From positions 4,774,001 to 4,838,000 of the forward strand of contig OX637297.1 of assembly GCA_951799445.1 (NCBI GenBank): a stretch of DNA of 64,000 nucleotides, in the 5' to 3' direction. Shown piece by piece: positions 21,650 to 34,528 of the stretch. The DNA is from Pseudisothecium myosuroides. Taxonomy: Eukaryota; Streptophyta; Bryopsida; Hypnales; Lembophyllaceae. A program made the translations under genes and the position numbers. The notes beneath the pieces are model-generated. The model did no database searches and was not told where the DNA came from. It saw nothing but the letters and a program-made list of their open reading frames with translations. Every line of letters begins with the position of its first letter. Within the stretch, counting starts at the first letter, position 1.

Positions 21650-24600
21650 TTGTCCCAGGGAATTTCGGATGTTATCACAATCTTAGTTTTCCTAAACCTT
21701 TAAGTTTTTGGATTGTGACCACCCGGAGGGTGATCCGTCCAACTCACAAACTCTCTCCCGGAAGTTACCTTTTTTCGGAATCTCACTCAGATCCAGTTTG
21801 ATCCGGCATTCGGATAATGACTATACGTCTTCCACGATTTTTGGTACCTCTGTTTTACCCTCAGAGGGTCCTCACTTGCTCTTTCCGAGGGGTAGGGAAC
21901 TTCACCACTCTTGAATCTCATACAGACTCTCTTTTCTCAACACAAACAAAACACAACCCAAGAAAATACCTAGCTGAGTAAGCAGGGTGGCACCCTCACA
22001 ACTTCCGGATTCAATACCCTGAAAATTGGTCACACAGGGTAGCGTTAGGTCTTCCTTACTACAATGACAGATCTCTAACTTCCGGAACTAAGGATTAATG
22101 TTCTAGCTATCGATTTCTCCTGAGGTTGGCAGACCTTCCGATGGGTGGAAATATTCCTCTGGCGGACGCTGATCTCCGCACGAGACTGCTCTCGGCTTTC
22201 AGATTTGTTCCCTGGCCACTTCTGGACCTCCACCGGATCCCCGTTCCGGCAATTTAAAGGCACCATGCACAGCTCCTCACTTGCAAATCTATACTCCTCT
22301 GCAAAATACACTTAGCCTAATCCGGCTGCCAAAGAATCCGGACTCCTCCCTTACACACCCTCACTTGCACATCCACACACAAGTGACCATAGACGCAATA
22401 CGTAAGAGAATGATCCACAAGGTGATCTCTTGAATGCTCAAATTGAATGACAAGGAAAGGAATGACAGGCCAACAAGCCGGCCTGCCCTTAAAAACCAAC
22501 AAAAAGGCGGCCCAAACGGCCCACACAAAAACCCGGCCAACGGCCAAACAAAAAGCAAAAAGGCAAAAAGGCAAAAAAAACAATGACCCAAACGACCGTT
22601 CCGGGAAAAACGGAAAGCCGTTGACCCTAAAAGTCCGGAACCTCGGGCCCCACATTCGGGCAACCCGGTCTGGAACTTAACTATCTAGCTAAAATCCTAA
22701 CTATCCTAACTGCAGCTCTAACTAGTCATTTACCCTTCCGAGATTTCTTTGCCGAAGTTCCGCCCTTGGGCGACAGTGCGATTAGTTTCTCAGGCGGGGT
22801 ATTCCTCGTTTTCGATCGAGTTCGGGGAGGATGAAGGTCTTCCTCCGACTGAGATTGTGGAGTCGCTTCCACCTCCTACTCTTCAGACTCCTCTTCCTTG
22901 TCGTTCGGAAGGAGCCGTCGCCTCCTTCCTTTTGGCTGCGTGAGGTCCACGAAGTCGACCGGTGCAGGTGGAGGGGGAGTAGGTTGTCGCATGTAAGTAA
23001 ATCTTCCCGGATCGGTCCTGGCCGGATTCTGTACAGTTCCGGGTAGCTCTTGTGTAACCAAACTGGAAGAAATTAGAAGGGGAGGGAAGAGATTCACCGA
23101 CGCTTGTCTTCCAATTGGCGCAACTGGAAATACGTTCTTCACTGGAGTGGTCTGTGGGGTTGTTTTCGGATCCGGTATGGATTCTAGAAGCTGCCTGACT
23201 TACGAGCTTCTCTTCACGGTCGATGATGTTCCGGCCACAAATCTGGTCTTGGCTGGGGAGGGATGTGGTTGTGCCCCTCCGTCGTGAAACTCCGTACTTG
23301 GCAGATCAAAGACCCTTTGGTCCAACCCTGAGAGCGGATCGAGATTACCTAATAGCTGGCGTACCTCCTTCAGCATCATTTCGATCCGGACTTCAAAGTC
23401 GACCAAGATGGTGACCACCTTTGTTCCAGAAATGTGTCCCTCCTTCACCATTTGGGAATTCCAGAGAGTGGCCCTTGTGAGCATATCCGCCGGTTGATCA
23501 ATCAGCTCCTTCACATTCCAGACAAGGTTCGTGGCTTCCGTCACTCTCTTGGTGGCGACGTTCATCTCTCTTTCCGCCCAGTTGGCATGCTCCTGGAAGT
23601 GGTCCCGTTCTCGCTCCAAGGCCTAGATTTGTCCTTTCAATTGGTGTACTACTTCAAGATCCGGCCTTCGAGTCAGCGCATCCAAATTTGGGCTTCTTCC
23701 GTCACGTCCAATCTCCCACATACATCTCGGATCAGAGCCGTCATCCTCTCGTTTTGTCCCTTGGTGGCCCTCAGCCAGTTGATGGTGGTCTCGAATTGAT
23801 CCGGTTCCGGTAGTGGATTTCGAGGTTGCTTCAGCTCTTCGACTTCTTGCTTCCCTCGAGCACCCAGATCGGTGGACTTTCAGCGCTTTTCGGGATGACT
23901 ACGCGATTCGTGCTCTTGTTCCGGTTCTTCTTCCTCTGATTTGGAATGATTCGGTTCATCTTCCGGGGAGAGCCCGTACTTCTGGAGGCTTTCCCCCTTC
24001 CGGTACACGACCATCTCCGGATCCCTAAGCATCTCCTCCAAATGATAAAGGTGGAAGAGGTAGGGGCTAATTGGACTAGACTTCTTACTAGCAACGTTGC
24101 CCGCTAACTTATCCACTATGGACTGAATGATCACTCCCCAACTCACAGGTCTAGGAGCCGAATTCTCCCTATCCCCTAGAGCTCCAAATATTGTATTTGC
24201 CACAGTGACTGTGATCTGGTGGGCTTTTTTGGATACAGGATCGGACTGAGAAACTCAAGTAACTGCTGGTTCCCGGGACTCCTACAATCACTCACGGTGT
24301 AATTCTCCTTCGGATCAGCTTGGTTCTGGAATACATCGGCCGCGAACTTATCCGACCAGGTGGCTAATCTGGATCCTCTATTTGGGGCAAAGTACACCTT
24401 GGCCCACAACTCGGGGGTCCAAGCCTTAGAACGACCCCTAATGGTTAACTGGTACTGATTGGAAACTCCGGAAATGAGTTCCTCAATCATTTCCTCACTT
24501 TGGACGTTCCATGGCCTGTGCAGAAACCCTAGACACCCCATAATCTCTAGATCCTTTTTCAACTCATGGAGGTGGTCTGGATCAGAAGAAATACTCGGAC

Positions 24601-24990
24601 TGATCATCCAGGCTGTAACTGCTGCCCTCCAGAGTTGACTGCCCTCGGCCATGACTACCGACACCTAAAACAATCCGGTGCAAACGGCACCGGCCTCCCT
24701 TTCTCTCCCTAACGCGATCCTAACTCACCACTCTTTCACTCACTAAAACGCACGCGGGGTGAATCGCGGAGAAAAGAGGAAGAATAAGGTTGGCAGTGGG
24801 GTTTATATACTTGTTGGAACCCTAAGTTCCCGACCCGACGAAGTTTCCGTAAGTTCTCTAGCCGGAACCTAGGCGGTAGGTTCCTACAATCCAGAACTTT
24901 CTGGCTTTCCAGCTATTGGGTCCGGATGACTGCGTAACCCTAATTAGAGTTTTATCTTTTCTATAAAAGAAATAATTTCTAATTCTAGTT
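21650..24990 (-). mobile_element. Gag-like element, member C (minus orientation)
   Basis: Inverted relative of 17742-21065. It has a TATA box (24802-24810, TATATAAAC on minus), a leader, a decayed gag-like gene, and a 3' region matching that of member B (for example 21835-21905). No 5.3-kb element is attached, so the gag-like unit can exist without it. An A- and C-rich low-complexity patch is at 22480-22590. Confidence 0.55.
22876..24652 (-). pseudogene. Gag-like coiled-coil protein (family member C), frameshifted
   Basis: ATG at 24650-24652. The N-terminal part shares MGCLGFLHRPWNVQSEEM, NQYQLTIRG, WTPELWAKVYF and YPKKPT with members A and B. A one-base frameshift near 24205 separates this from the next frame (ANTIFGALGDRE, LSPYLFHLY in divergent form, then an acidic SEEEEPEQEHES stretch). 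After more decay (23620-23880), a coiled-coil frame (23619-23200) ends with HISGTKVVTILVDFEVRIE, the family's C-terminal signature. A Pro/Arg-rich tail (PTPPPPAPVDFVDLTQ, GRRRRLLP) follows at 23142-22876. It is clearly diverged from A and B, so the family is old. It is dead through frameshifts and stops. Confidence 0.6.
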
Positions 24991-25189
24991 TTTGGTCCCT
25001 AATTCCCTACATTTATGCAAAAATTGAAAAAGTTCTCCTATCTTTACCCCTATTTATGCACTATTTTTAGATTTTTGGATGTTATGTACTCCGACAATCA
25101 CGGTGGAGGGCTTACGGTTTAGTTGTGATTTAAGGGCATCGGTTTGCTTTTTGCATTGAAGTTTAGCACTTAGGTAAGTCTAGCGTACA
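24991..25189. other. No gene seen
   Basis: AT-rich spacer between member C and the next ORF; nothing recognised. Confidence 0.5.
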
Positions 25190-26098
25190 ATGGAGTCAAA
25201 GATGGTGCGGGGAGAGTCTGCAAAACTGCCGAGAGAGAGGAGGGGATCATTTGACAAGAAGGAGGAGTCCGTAAAAGCCCCTCAGTCTGTTCCAAAGTTG
25301 CTTCTAGAGTTAGCATCCCTTAAATTCTAGACGGTTGATTCTTTTGTAAAGGAGAGAGGCTTATGTGGACGTAGTCTTAATCCAAAGCACTCCGCTGATA
25401 TGGCTTGTGTGACCCTTGAGAGAATTGAGGAAGTCTGGAGAAAGTGTTCAACGTTTAAGACAACCAACACTACTCTAAATGCACAAAGTAGGGCAGAGCT
25501 TCTCCAGTTGTGTACTAAAATTTATGGAAAGGTTGAAATTACAAATAATGAATTCATGGCTTGGGTGGTAAAAGGCCACATTGCGGAATTGATGGGTTTT
25601 GATGTAAACTGGGCATCCACTGCTGCATTGACGACCCTCCTTCTTGTCAACCAATTAGAGGGGGAATTTTTCAAGAGAGATCTTACTTCGGAGGAGGCTG
25701 TTGCCCTAAAGCATTTGGTGCCTTATGCTATTGCAAAGCCTTTCGTTTCTCACTCAAAAGCCAGTGCAAGGACCAGCGGTTTGGGGTCACAACCGGTGGA
25801 AGCAAAGTTGTTCTCTAGAAAATTCAAGCCTACTGGTGTCAGTGTACCTCCCGTATTGGTAGCGGAGGTTGTTCAAGCAGAAGAGGTGCTACTTGTTGAA
25901 AGCAAGCTGCTGACAAATACAGAGAGTAAAGCAAGGTTTTTGAATGCTTCAAAGACCAGCATTGCTGAGAGAATCATCGGATTCAAGTTTGGGATGGACA
26001 ATAGAAACGCCGATGCAGAGGAGGCGGCCGAGAACATCAAGGTGGTGGAGGAAGGGTTGAAGCAAAACAGACTTCTAATCTCGGCATTGGAGATGAAT
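25190..26098 (+). pseudogene. Unrecognised protein, first exon with one stop
   Basis: An ATG at 25190 opens a frame of 303 codons interrupted only by a TAG at about 25328-25330 (after ELASLKF); reading resumes in the same frame. The N-terminus is basic/charged (RERRGSFDKKEE). The middle is helical (AELLQLCTKIYGKVEITN, WVVKGHIAELMGFDVNW). The end is an acidic helix (EEAAENIKVVEEGLKQ). At 26099 the frame meets GTGAGT, a strong splice donor, so later exons are expected downstream but I cannot place them. I do not recognise the family. Codon quality suggests a real former gene, probably transposon-borne. Confidence 0.5.
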
Positions 26099-27739
26099 GT
26101 GAGTAATCACTACTAAAAAAGCTGCGTCCGAAACAACTGAACAACAGATTTCAGTTGTTCTGTGCACAAGTGGCCATGAGTTGTAGCGTCAGCACAGTTT
26201 TCAGTTCAGTCCTGAAAATATGCACCCCTAGTTCTGTTGGTTTCAGTACTGCATTATTAATTGAAGGCTAGAGTCAACTTTCATGACACATGTCGCTGAT
26301 GTGGCATACTTGACAACATGGATTCCGATCCACTTCACGTGTCTTTATTCCCAAAGTTTCTCAAAAAGTGGAACAGCCTGTACCTAGGGACAGTTCACGA
26401 CACATGGCACACTCCACGAGACATGAATATTTTGGAGACTTCTTTTTCTGGTCAAAAGTGGCACAGATGACTGAGATTAAATTATTAAAACTCTCAATAT
26501 TAAAATATACAATTTAAATAGAATATTAAATTAAATTAAATTTACTTCCATTAAAATTTGAAATTTTTAATGTTTTTGAACAAATGGACAGAGCCATTGC
26601 ATTAAAAAAAGAAACCAACATACAAGGCGGCAAAGCCGGTCAGGCAAACTTTGTCCTTCAAGATCTTCAGTTCCAAATGCTTCCTTTCCATCCCGAAACC
26701 AGGAAAGGTCATTCTTTAGGAATCAGAAATGCCTATTACACTGTCACTCTACGCTCAGTGCCTTGCATGGGAACAACGGCAGAGAACGCATTTTCACAGA
26801 AGATTAGACCTTCCTATATAGCAACTAAAAAAACACAATTTTGGGAGACCTCCAGGAGCAATGTTGTTCAAGGAAAACCTCGTACTTGGGTTCACGTTCA
26901 TCTTGCTCCAAGGGTTACATCGACAGTCTTCTTTGTCATTCGCTCATCTCCTTCCGACAACATGCACATGCAAACTGCACAATGAAGATTGCTCAGGAGG
27001 ATTTCACGTATTCCGAAGCTTGGCCACTCCAATTCATTGACAACGACATCCACATGGTATGACGCTATCAAGAATGTTGTGTTTTTACACCAATATACAC
27101 AAGACAGCAGCAAACTTCTGCAGACTTTCAGAAGCGTTTCTGACAACATGGACCATGGTAGCTACTGCTGCCGCAAAAGAAATCCACCATTTCCACATTC
27201 ACTCTGAAATACCCTATATACGTCATTATCTTACCTCAATCTTACTATTTTATTTATTGCATTGCCACAATGAATAAAACATAATTGGACACGGATTCTT
27301 TCGACAAAGCGTCTTACCACAGAAAGCAAGCCTTCATGTCTATACCTCCCACAGTCCTCAGTTAAGAAGAACTATTTGTCGTTTTCAACAAAAAATACAT
27401 AAAACCCGGGTTGCTACTACCCCTTTCTACATGCTATTTTCTATGTGCATTCCGTACCTCCACCTCAAACTATCATATCAGACGTGAATGCAGTCACAGC
27501 AATTCCTACTACCATTCCATTCATCGACGTAGTCAAAAAATCTAGTACTCACTTCGCTCTACGAGGTTCACCAACTTACCTCTTCGCACAACCAAGTTGT
27601 CCACTCCTCAGATTTCCTCCATTTCAGCGATGCATACAAAACTGTACGTGCGCTTTTCCTGCATAATGTGACTGGCACACGAAATACAAACATCACTTCC
27701 GCCCTTCACTTCCAAATTCAGTTCTGCCAGATTTAACCT
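26099..27739. other. No clear gene; AT-rich
   Basis: Contains an AT-rich patch at 26480-26580 and a plus frame at 26584-26985 with poor codon structure. A possible intron follows the donor at 26099. No feature I can support. Confidence 0.4.
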
Positions 27740-28316
27740 TTAACCCTGGAGCGCTCCGACGTCCATTTTCTGGACGATGAACAGATTCAGATCCTTGTTT
27801 CTGTCTCATTCCTGCTTGGATGAAAGTCATCCTAATTTTTGGTGATACTTTATCAAGTTGTTGTCCTATCCATCGGTTGGATTGGGTGTTACTAGAACAT
27901 ATACATTTCTAAAATTAGAAATGTGGAAGTATGTCAAGTGGTCAATTTGCATTGACTTCAGTTCAAAAGTAGATGTGCAAAAATGAGGTCAAAGATGTAA
28001 AGGTCACAAAAATTTCAAAAAATCACCATATGAAGAGAACCTTATTTCAAATCCATTCCAACAAGTTTTACTCAAAAAATGATAATATTTTACTTGTAAT
28101 TGAATTTAGAAGGAATTCTGAAATTTTCTTTTCAAAATTTATAGAAAAAGATTGGTGATAGCATTAGTAGATCTAACCGTACGGATAGAATTTAAAAATC
28201 AAAATCTACAGCTTTTGTTTGTATACCAATTCCAAAATATTCTTCCAAATTGTAGTTTATAATGGTTTTTCTCAAATCGTCAATTTTGGAGATGAATCCA
28301 GACGCTCCAGGGTTAA
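27740..28316. mobile_element. TTAA-flanked MITE, type III (577 bp)
   Basis: Starts TTAACCCTGGAGCGCTCC and ends CGCTCCAGGGTTAA, a 14-bp terminal inverted repeat (including TTAA) with TTAA at both ends. The interior has no coding frame. TTAA target plus a terminus starting CCC fits piggyBac-like non-autonomous elements. The inverted repeat is perfect over the outer 14 bases and then diverges. Confidence 0.75.
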
Positions 28317-31300
28317 GAATTCCTGACTTTTGGAAGGCACTCGACGGAAATGTACCTTCACAACAGTAGAATGACGTGAACTCATCTGCACCTACCACAA
28401 ATCCACTCCCCTTGTGTGTTCATTGACCTCATGCACTGCATTCCTTTCCTGTCCAAATCTCATAAAACGTTCCTTGACTCCTCTGCAACATCGACAAATA
28501 CGAGTTCTGTTTGCACTTACCACCGTCTCCTGCAACCCAACAACTAATTATCATGAGCTCTAATATACTTCTTGACTGCGGTGGAATCATTGACTTCAAA
28601 TGCAAAATGCCAATTCGCTTACACTTTTTCCCAAATTGCATTCCCACAGCACTGCCACTTTCATTCTATCCACCTGCACATTGGAATTCACTCCGTCAAG
28701 AAAAACATTCCACTCTGATTCCTTACTTATTAAACAAAAGTAGCCTACTAGCCACAGGTTCCGAGTTCCACAGATCATCATCAACAAAGGTACACCTGCT
28801 AATTCTGAAAACAAATTTACACTCACTTCCATGGATGACTCAAAACCCCACAAAGACCAGCACCTTCTGTGCCTTCCTTCTTGTCCTCATACTCAATTCC
28901 ATCTTCAGTGGATGTGAAAATTCAGAGGTAGATGCTTCCGACATTCTTCAAATCACCAATTCCTCCATCAAAAAGCCTTACAGTACAATTATGTAAGCAT
29001 GTGCAACGGATTCCATTGGCATGGACATAACGTTCCCTGCATAATTGTTACATCCTACCTAGTCAAGAACAAAGCACAATTAGTGGTTCAATGCTACTAC
29101 ACTGTAAAAGTTTTAAGAGTGCAAATGCAAACACTCATTCATAGAAAAACAAGAGCTACCAATTGAGCATTAATGACAGACATGAGTCATAAAGTGTACG
29201 ACAACGCATTAATATTTCAAGACAATCGTCATATCATAATACAGTATCAATCAAACATACTAAGCTCTCACATCTTCTTATTGCTGACCTTCTCCGCGAT
29301 GCACATACTGCCGACACTCATTGTCACAATAGACTCTACATCCTTCACACAACCCCACAAATGTGTACTATTTGTGTAACATAAGTCAATCACTGAAATG
29401 CTCTGCTCCATACTATTCGAGCAGCTTCGTTAGAGAGATTCTCTTCTTCACCATTGGACAAGACGGTCTACCTTGCAATTTGTCGTTCTCTTTCGACACG
29501 TGCAAATCTGTCCGCAACTGTACAATTCCATACTCTACAAAAATGGCTGCATTTTCCTCCAGCATTTTCTCCACTACTGGCCAAAAACTTATTTTTCTTT
29601 TACGTTTACCAACCCTTTCTGTTCTTGATGCCTCCTCCACATTCAGAACCCTTTCTGGAATGTTCATTCCAAGATACTGAAGCTCCTGTACAACTGAGCG
29701 ACACGTTTTACTGCATCCAATGGCCTCCTCTTGTACACCATGACCGCTCTCTTTCACTTCACTATGGCTTTTGGAACGAAACAAGGAAAACCACACATTG
29801 CTGTCGACCTCTTCTGATTCTGAGAGACCTTCAAAAATAAGCTCCTCCGACGGCAACCATTTCTTGTGGACAAATTCTCGGCCATTAGAATCCTGAGTGC
29901 CACTGACTGTACCTCTGCTCCCCATGTCCATGCCCGACGACGTTCTTCTCCTGCATGTGCCAAGAACTGAGAGGGTCACTTCAACTTTCTAGTACTAATT
30001 GCACGAAGTCCACAAATTATTGCTCCTTGTAAAAATCTGTTCCATCACCTACTGCAATGGTACTCAGTACATTCGACTTATTTTAAAGTCATTCAAAATA
30101 ACGGTACTACCACTTCAGCACTGGGAAGGGAATTGACGACCACGACACCCTTGGAATTGTACGAGGAATTGTATTTATAAAACAAGAAACCTTCTTATAC
30201 TACTCAACGGGGTTCCTCTACCTTTCACCCTCTTCTTTTTTGAAAGATAGCAGTAACAATTCCTTCCACTAACAACTCCAGTTGAAATTGTTAGAAACCT
30301 AGAACACCAAAATCAAAGCTCTAACAAGCACCATTTGATAAAGGATTACACAAATTGATGTAAGAGAACTGTACTGTTTAGAAGAAAAAGAAAGAGAACA
30401 GTGTTAGTTCTTCTGACGAGCTTTTTCATTAAACTGGCCGTATTACAAGTGCCACTTTCAAGGTGTGCCATTTCCACCATCTACTGCTAGTATACATTTA
30501 GAAAGGCCGCTATGAATTGTTTATTTCCCATTAAAATGGAATAGCACCATTTCAATGAAATATCCTATTCTGTCTTTCTCTTCATTGAATGCCCTCTACA
30601 ACATAACAACACACTAATTAATTCATGGTACACTTATAGGAATAGAAATCAACAGTGCGACACAAGCATGCTACTTCTCTGCCCCTACTACATTACCTTA
30701 CAAAGCAAATTCTCAACTCTTTTGACTGCAGAGAATTTTCTAACAACCGCCACATCTTCAAAGCGTCTTCCTGTGAATTATGGGAAGAAATTGAAATATT
30801 TAACTGCTCCGCTCATTTTCAGATCCCAGACCTCTACCACTTCATTGCGCCAAGAACAAATTGTGTTTCTGTCATAGTTCAATTACCTTCATCTCCATGA
30901 ACATTTCCTGCAAACATCTAGCTTCCAGTGTCATTCCACAACTCTGATACGGGAGGACAGAGTACACGAGGCCACTCTAAGACAATACCTGGCTCATTCG
31001 ATTCACGTGCAGTACCACAGCACGTGAGCAAAGACGGACACTAATTTTTCATGCTACCATAGCATACCTTGATATCAATGACTGAGTTGAAGCCTGGTTC
31101 TCTAATGGACTTCTGCAAGTTATTCTCCCAAGCTTCCGCCTCCAGAACTACATAATGTCCTTTTCTAACCTCTCTGCATGAATAAAGTCATAACAAATTT
31201 GATCATGCTGTCAATGCCGCATACATACTCTTCAAGCTACTGTACAAAAATCCTCTTTCCACGCATGACTGCCGGTCCCCGGTGATTCAAGAAACCATAC

Positions 31301-33606
31301 TCATGCAAGAGAAGCTTCGAGGATTGTCATGTTTTATCTCGTAGTCATTCCTTTGAGTCTGTGCCACTGATACTAACAAACTCTGTGTACCAATTCCATC
31401 CAAATGACCACAAACATCTTACCTCACACAAATGACGATGCAGACTACAAGTGCGTGATCCTTCGGCCCCCAAAAGCAACAACGTCCAAAACCGTTTCAA
31501 AAATGACGAAGTCAATTGTGAGGTATTACATTTCTTTACCAGAACAATGTCACACATATCTCAGCAATCTACTTCAATCTCCACATTTTTAACCATTTCA
31601 ACTCTACTACAAAGGTCTAAAAAGACTGAGCGACACATGGTAACGACAAGAAGGACGCCGAAATCTCACCTGATTTCAAATTGCAGCGGGCATGTCTGAA
31701 GCTGTTGAAGAGAATTGGAAGACCTTTGCGCATAGGGTTCACAGAGTGCTTTGCAAGACCGCAGGGTCCACTCCGCCGGCCGTATTCTTCGCAGGTCTCC
31801 TCCAAAGCAGGAGCCTGCTTCTCCCAAAAGGACGTGCAGGCTAGCGGGCCAAACTCCAAAAATAAAATTTCACTCTCTTACTCGATTTTAATGCCAACAG
31901 CTGCGCATTATTTGAGTTAGGAGGGACCCCTACTACTTGGAACGGTAATTCTGGATTACATGACTAAGTGGCTTGGCTGTCAACAGTCATCATCGAAACT
32001 TGCTCAAGAGAATAATTGCATGCAACATAAGCCACGCAACGGGTACATTATTTTACAATCCTGTTCTGGAAAAGCAGAATTTGCTACGACTTTGTAAAGA
32101 ACCAGGCAACAAGGCATTCTTATAAAAAAGTCAAAAATTCCGGTACCTCCATGATCTACAGTGGATCCCTTTTTTTGGAAGACGGTCAGCAATTTCGCAT
32201 TGTCCAATTAGTTCGTCCTCCACCAAATTCGACTTGCCCTGTGCATCGAGGTCACTCCTTTGCATTCACACTCGTCGTGACAAACCTACGCTTACTCATG
32301 GGTCCACCTGAACTTCTAAATTAATATGGCCTCATGAAATGTTAATTTATAGTGCAACTTCATTGCCGTATATTCAAAAAACGTCCTTCTACATATTTAC
32401 ATAGCAATTCTACCTTCTTTTAACAGCAATCGTCCTCATTATCAATATCGCACTCCAATTCGAAAAGAATGAAGACTACCGCCAAATCCAGATACATTGA
32501 AGACTCCAACTAAAACAAATAACGGATGTGCATTGCATAATCTGATGTTAGCAAGAAGACATGTTCAGCATCTGCAGAAGACAGTACACCCTCACCGAAA
32601 TACTCTAGTGTTACTCGCTGTCAAATAATTGCAGCAAACCCTTTGCTAGACGCAATTTCAAAGATGTATGTACCCTCCTATACTTTTCAAAAATAACTTT
32701 GGCACTTTCCACAGGACTCCTGGAGCACAGTCACAGGAGCAAGTACGCCAGGCCCGACTTCCATTCGCAAATTCTGACCGAAATGCCTACTATATACTCA
32801 TGTCAGTGACCCTATCGAACCTTCGGGACAACATACCCATACGACACTACATATCACGCAATCTAAGCTCCATCTGATGGTCTGACCTACGCACAAAAGC
32901 ACTCCCGCAGGCATATAACACAAGTTTCACAAATTTGACACATAACACTACCACGTATGCGAGGATTGCATGAAAGATCCACGACGTCAACATGTGCTAC
33001 AAGACGCTAGTCCACTTCAAGAAGCCAATTTCTTTTTTAAAATGTTCGCAATTCTTTTCTTCAACTCTGTATTGGCATTCACTACTTTTCAGTGACTGCT
33101 CATGCAGCACTAACCATTGGATTACATCCTCACCGACTGCCACTCTCTCCTCAAGAAATTCACATCTTACGAACGCCCTATCAAAGTACACACATCCATA
33201 AATTAAAAGAATCTGAATGACTCAGGAAATAACCACACCTGGAACTAAGGCCTCCATGACATTGTACTATGACTTCTACGAAGGAAACGCTGTCACAAAC
33301 CTCCAGTAAGGCAATGACAAGACCATCAGAAAACAGACCTTCACCACATTTTTGCACTCCATTTCATCAAACTAAAAGACTGCAGCATTCACGGGACCAC
33401 GTTCAGCAAGGCTTTGAAGTCCGAGTCTTCCATCATAGACAGCGTCCACTGCTACGGATAGTCATAAGCACTTGCGATTGCCGCAAGTACAACTGCCTTG
33501 TTGCCCTCTTCATACATGAAACGAATATTCAATGCCACAATTTCAGAGTACGCAAAACCCTCCAATCCCTGTGTCATAACGCCAACAGCTTTCCGAAATT
33601 TGGAGA
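28317..33606 (-). other. Gene-poor region with possible minus-strand exons
   Basis: No long frame. Several short minus-strand stretches look exon-like and end at donor consensus: GGTG|GTAAGTGC near 28526, GTGAG|GTAAGATG near 31427, ATCAG|GTGAGATT near 31668. This may be the remains of a multi-exon minus-strand gene, perhaps with the DUF4216-like piece as its upstream part. I cannot assemble a product. Confidence 0.25.
29413..29979 (-). CDS. Possible exon, unknown product
   Basis: A 188-codon minus frame with charged, helix-prone content (LIFEGLSESEEVDSNVWF; a KRKRK patch; VEKMLEENAAIFVEYG). It follows an acceptor-like TTAGTACTAG near 29985. I do not recognise it. Because it starts mid-region without an obvious promoter it is best seen as an exon fragment or chance frame. 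Confidence 0.25.
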   Translation of the reverse strand: MTLSVLGTCRRRTSSGMDMGSRGTVSGTQDSNGREFVHKKWLPSEELIFEGLSESEEVDSNVWFSLFRSKSHSEVKESGHGVQEEAIGCSKTCRSVVQELQYLGMNIPERVLNVEEASRTERVGKRKRKISFWPVVEKMLEENAAIFVEYGIVQLRTDLHVSKENDKLQGRPSCPMVKKRISLTKLLE

Positions 33607-33996
33607 TCAATCTTCATCTTTGAACGATTCACCTATATCCTGGTCAAAAAGATCTTCCCCCTCCTCCATCCCTTCTCCAAGTACCTCATTCATTGTAATG
33701 TTCCTACCGGTTAATAGAGGCTCCGGCACACTTTCGGGTACATTGGCTGCAGCATGAAGACCCTCAAACTCTGTAGTCTCTTCCATTTGAAACATCTCAC
33801 TTTCCTCCGGTTCATCCGCTTCGCTGTCTATTCTCCTACCCCTCACCTCAGTTTGTAGCACTACTTTCCAACCAGGCTCCTCTTCCACATCGGAAAAGAA
33901 TACTTGATTGCAGTTGATTGGAAAAGCAAATGAATTAGAACCAAAGGGTTTGAGCGAAGTGAAATTGGCTAGGGTTAGGGTTGTCTTGTCTGACAC
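33607..33996 (-). CDS. DUF4216-like fragment (CACTA-transposon-type ORF end)
   Basis: A 129-codon minus frame. The first half, with FTSLKPFGSNSFAFPINCNQVFFSD and GWKVVLQTEVRGRRID, fits the pattern of DUF4216 (Asn/Phe...pro-Phe...Gln-Val-Phe...Trp-x-Val-Val...Thr...Arg), which normally forms the C-terminal part of plant CACTA (En/Spm) transposon proteins. An acidic tail follows and ends at a TGA after ESFKDED, as in that family. The frame begins with GTG and no transposase domain is found upstream, where the minisatellite at 34195 begins. It is therefore a 3' fragment. The length of about 130 residues is far below a full TNP protein. Confidence 0.45.
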   Translation of the reverse strand: MSDKTTLTLANFTSLKPFGSNSFAFPINCNQVFFSDVEEEPGWKVVLQTEVRGRRIDSEADEPEESEMFQMEETTEFEGLHAAANVPESVPEPLLTGRNITMNEVLGEGMEEGEDLFDQDIGESFKDED

Positions 33997-34194
33997 GTTT
34001 TTGGGTTTAGGTGTTGTGTTGGACGTCTGACGTTGCGTGTTGTATAGGACAACATGACGGATGGGCGTCGCACTTCATCGCACAAGGGTAAAAAAATTTA
34101 TCCCTCGGTAATTTGATTCTGCCTATGTGGCATGTTCCAAAATCTGACATGGAAACTCACGTATGCGATAGTGGGTGGGGGCACGTGCAGGTCA

Positions 34195-34500
34195 CGGTAA
34201 GGCGACATCAGGTCCAAATTCCAGGGCGACATCGGGTCCAGGATGAGGGGCGATTTCAGGTTCGATGGCAACCTCAGGTATAGGGGCCTCTGGGCGACAC
34301 CGGGTGAGGAACGCTGGGCGACTTCGGGTCCTTGGGACCTCGGGTCCACTGCCTTGGGCGACCTCGGGTTCAAGTGCGACCGCGGATTGAGGTTTAGGTG
34401 GGCAACCGCGGGTCTGAGGGCGACCGCGTGTAATTTGAAGTGCGGCTGCCAGTTCAGTGGGCGACCTCGGGTCAAGAGGGCGACCTCGGGTCTACCTTTT
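34195..34500 (+). repeat. GGCGACCTCGGGTC minisatellite, cluster 1
   Basis: Degenerate, roughly 13-27 bp spaced copies of GGGCGACCTCGGGTC (variants CGACATCGGGTC, CGACCGCGGGT). Similar clusters occur at 39985-40322 (mostly same orientation) and 48770-49150 (inverted). This cluster ends 29 bp before a TTAA-type MITE end and lies on the 3' side of the hAT gene. Confidence 0.85.
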
Positions 34501-34528
34501 TAGGTTTTAGGGCGGATATAGGTCCCTC

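Noticed and set aside
26584..26985. Plus-strand 133-codon frame
   Set aside because: No motif, no upstream promoter and irregular composition; not supported as a gene.
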